Shown here: positions 5,359 to 6,328 of the stretch, piece after piece
How the letters are laid out: every line of letters begins with the position of its first letter
How positions within the stretch are numbered: position 1 is the stretch's first letter
Assembly (NCBI GenBank): GCA_016210825.1
Contig: JACQTM010000133.1
Span: 1-6,328 of the forward strand
Length of the DNA: 6,328 bases
Reading direction: 5' to 3'
Source of the DNA: Hyphomicrobiales bacterium
Lineage (GTDB): Bacteria; Pseudomonadota; Alphaproteobacteria; Rhizobiales; Xanthobacteraceae
Translations under genes and position numbers: made by a program
Notes under the pieces: generated by a model
Told to the model about the DNA's origin: nothing
Database searches by the model: none
The model's input: the letters and a program-made list of their open reading frames with translations, nothing else

Positions 5359-6328
5359 CTAGTCTGATCGGAGCCAGAGCTGGCCGAATGCCGTTCACGC
5401 CACATCTGGCGTTGATGCTTGCCGCGCTTGCCGTAATCAAAGTCGGATTTCTTATCAGCTTCGGCCCAACGATCATGCCGGATTCGAACGGCTATACCGA
5501 GTTCGCCGATTTCATGCTCCGCGGTCAGCTCACTGGCAGTGGCCTGACCGAAGGTGATTTTCCCGCAACGTTATTCCGCATGGCCGGTTATCCAACTATC
5601 ATCGCGGCAGCTAAAATTGCCGCTGGAAATAATGCGCTCTGGCTGGTCGCATTCATTCAAATCGCCGTTTCGCTGATTGCAACATTTTTTGTCTTTCGAC
5701 TTGCACGCGCATTTGCGCTTGGCACGGGTTTGGCGCTGCTGGTTGCGGTGGCGCAAGCAACATCGCTGCAGCTGGCGCTCGATCAGGTGATCATTACCGA
5801 CAGTCTCAACGCCAGTGCCCTCACCATAGCCATCTGTTTTCTCGCTGGTGCGGTGTTGAATCAGCATCTGAACATTTTCGCGGCGCTCGGCGCTGGGCTC
5901 GCGATTTCGGCCGCATTCATGCTTCGCGAGGCGACCCTTTTTCTTGCCGTTGGATTGATTCCATTGGCATTCACCGCCGCCTTCGTAGAGTGGCTTTCTG
6001 ATGACAGCGTAACAAAGGAACGCAAATCACTTTGGCATGGCGCGATAAAACTTGCTTGCATCATTTTTCCATTATTGATCGCCCAACAGGCCTATCGTGA
6101 ATGGAATCGCAGCAGGGTCGGCGTGCCGCTCATTACGACCGGTGCTCAAACCGCTGTCCTCTCCGCGCTAGTGGACGCTGCGCGTGATGAACCGGCGATA
6201 TTTTCCAATAATACGCCACTCGATCAGGTCGCGCGAACGACTCTACGGACTTTCGATTTTACCGAGGTGCGGGAAATCAATAAGCGTCTTTATAGTGGGT
6301 ACGGTCATAGCGCCATTCAGATGGCGCA
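5355..6328 (+). CDS. Multi-pass membrane protein, probable GT-C (ArnT/PMT_2-like) glycosyltransferase, C-terminus cut by window edge
   Basis: Probably transfers a sugar from a polyprenyl-phosphate donor to a lipid or surface acceptor on the periplasmic side of the inner membrane. The frame is open for 324 codons and runs off the right edge; such proteins are commonly 450-600 aa. A short basic N-terminus precedes a first helix at about 17-36. The following loop has MPDS (41-44) with Asp43 in the position of the GT-C catalytic acid, then FRMAGYP (74-80), resembling the RxPGYP loop motif of ArnT/PMT-like proteins but with Ala for Pro. Further hydrophobic segments lie at about 94-115, 121-141, 151-168, 173-210 and 229-245, with TDS (148-150) and LRE (190-192) at positions where the family has conserved polar residues. 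From about residue 247 it turns hydrophilic. The start is supported by AAGG six bases upstream. It is divergent from the sugar-nucleotide genes, so a role in lipid A, O-antigen or other envelope glycan is plausible but inferred. Donor and acceptor are unknown. Confidence 0.8.
   Translation, partial: MTSLIGARAGRMPFTPHLALMLAALAVIKVGFLISFGPTIMPDSNGYTEFADFMLRGQLTGSGLTEGDFPATLFRMAGYPTIIAAAKIAAGNNALWLVAFIQIAVSLIATFFVFRLARAFALGTGLALLVAVAQATSLQLALDQVIITDSLNASALTIAICFLAGAVLNQHLNIFAALGAGLAISAAFMLREATLFLAVGLIPLAFTAAFVEWLSDDSVTKERKSLWHGAIKLACIIFPLLIAQQAYREWNRSRVGVPLITTGAQTAVLSALVDAARDEPAIFSNNTPLDQVARTTLRTFDFTEVREINKRLYSGYGHSAIQMA

Noticed and set aside
5246..5476. 76-codon minus-strand frame
   Set aside because: It is antisense to the membrane protein's N-terminus, with no ribosome site and no motif. 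The plus-strand frame continues unbroken to the window end.
5861..6064. 67-codon minus-strand frame
   Set aside because: It is antisense to the middle of the membrane protein, where the plus strand encodes clear hydrophobic helices.

Overview
The window looks like a chromosomal segment of a Gram-negative bacterium, most probably an alphaproteobacterium. Order Hyphomicrobiales is a guess from protein style and moderate-to-high GC, not from a search. A lipoprotein efflux adaptor, the lipid II flippase MurJ and a nucleotide-sugar pair of the kind used for lipopolysaccharide all point to a double-membrane cell envelope. I see no tRNA, rRNA, CRISPR array, insertion sequence or prophage gene.

Layout. 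Four genes lie on the minus strand and are read from right to left. They are a Gfo/Idh/MocA sugar-nucleotide dehydrogenase (4080-5075), a DegT/DnrJ/EryC1-type PLP aminotransferase (2870-4024), MurJ (1254-2807), and an RND-type periplasmic adaptor lipoprotein that runs off the left edge (1-1107). The spacers are 55, 62 and 146 bp. The first three could form one transcript. The longer third gap leaves room for a separate promoter, but I found no convincing one. On the plus strand, a divergent multi-pass membrane protein resembling GT-C (ArnT/PMT-like) glycosyltransferases starts at 5355 and runs off the right edge. The 279 bp between the divergent starts include an AT-rich stretch (about 5171-5250) that probably holds both promoters. 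A 43-codon small ORF overlaps the membrane protein's start by an ATGA.

How the genes may work together. The dehydrogenase and aminotransferase together have what is needed to replace a sugar hydroxyl on a UDP-sugar with an amine. The best hypothesis is the GnnA/GnnB pair, which converts UDP-GlcNAc to UDP-GlcNAc3N, the precursor of lipid A containing 2,3-diamino-2,3-dideoxyglucose. That lipid A type is known in Bradyrhizobium and relatives. The main alternative is the WbpB/WbpE-type pair acting on a UDP-glucuronic-acid derivative for O-antigen. MurJ flips lipid II for peptidoglycan, the divergent gene may glycosylate a lipid-linked substrate, and the adaptor belongs to an efflux pump whose inner-membrane partner probably lies beyond the left edge. 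The theme is envelope biogenesis and export. No wholly new system is evident. The points most worth checking are the DAG-lipid A assignment, its linkage to murJ, the possible leader ORF, and the C7 tract where the adaptor's ribosome binding site should be.
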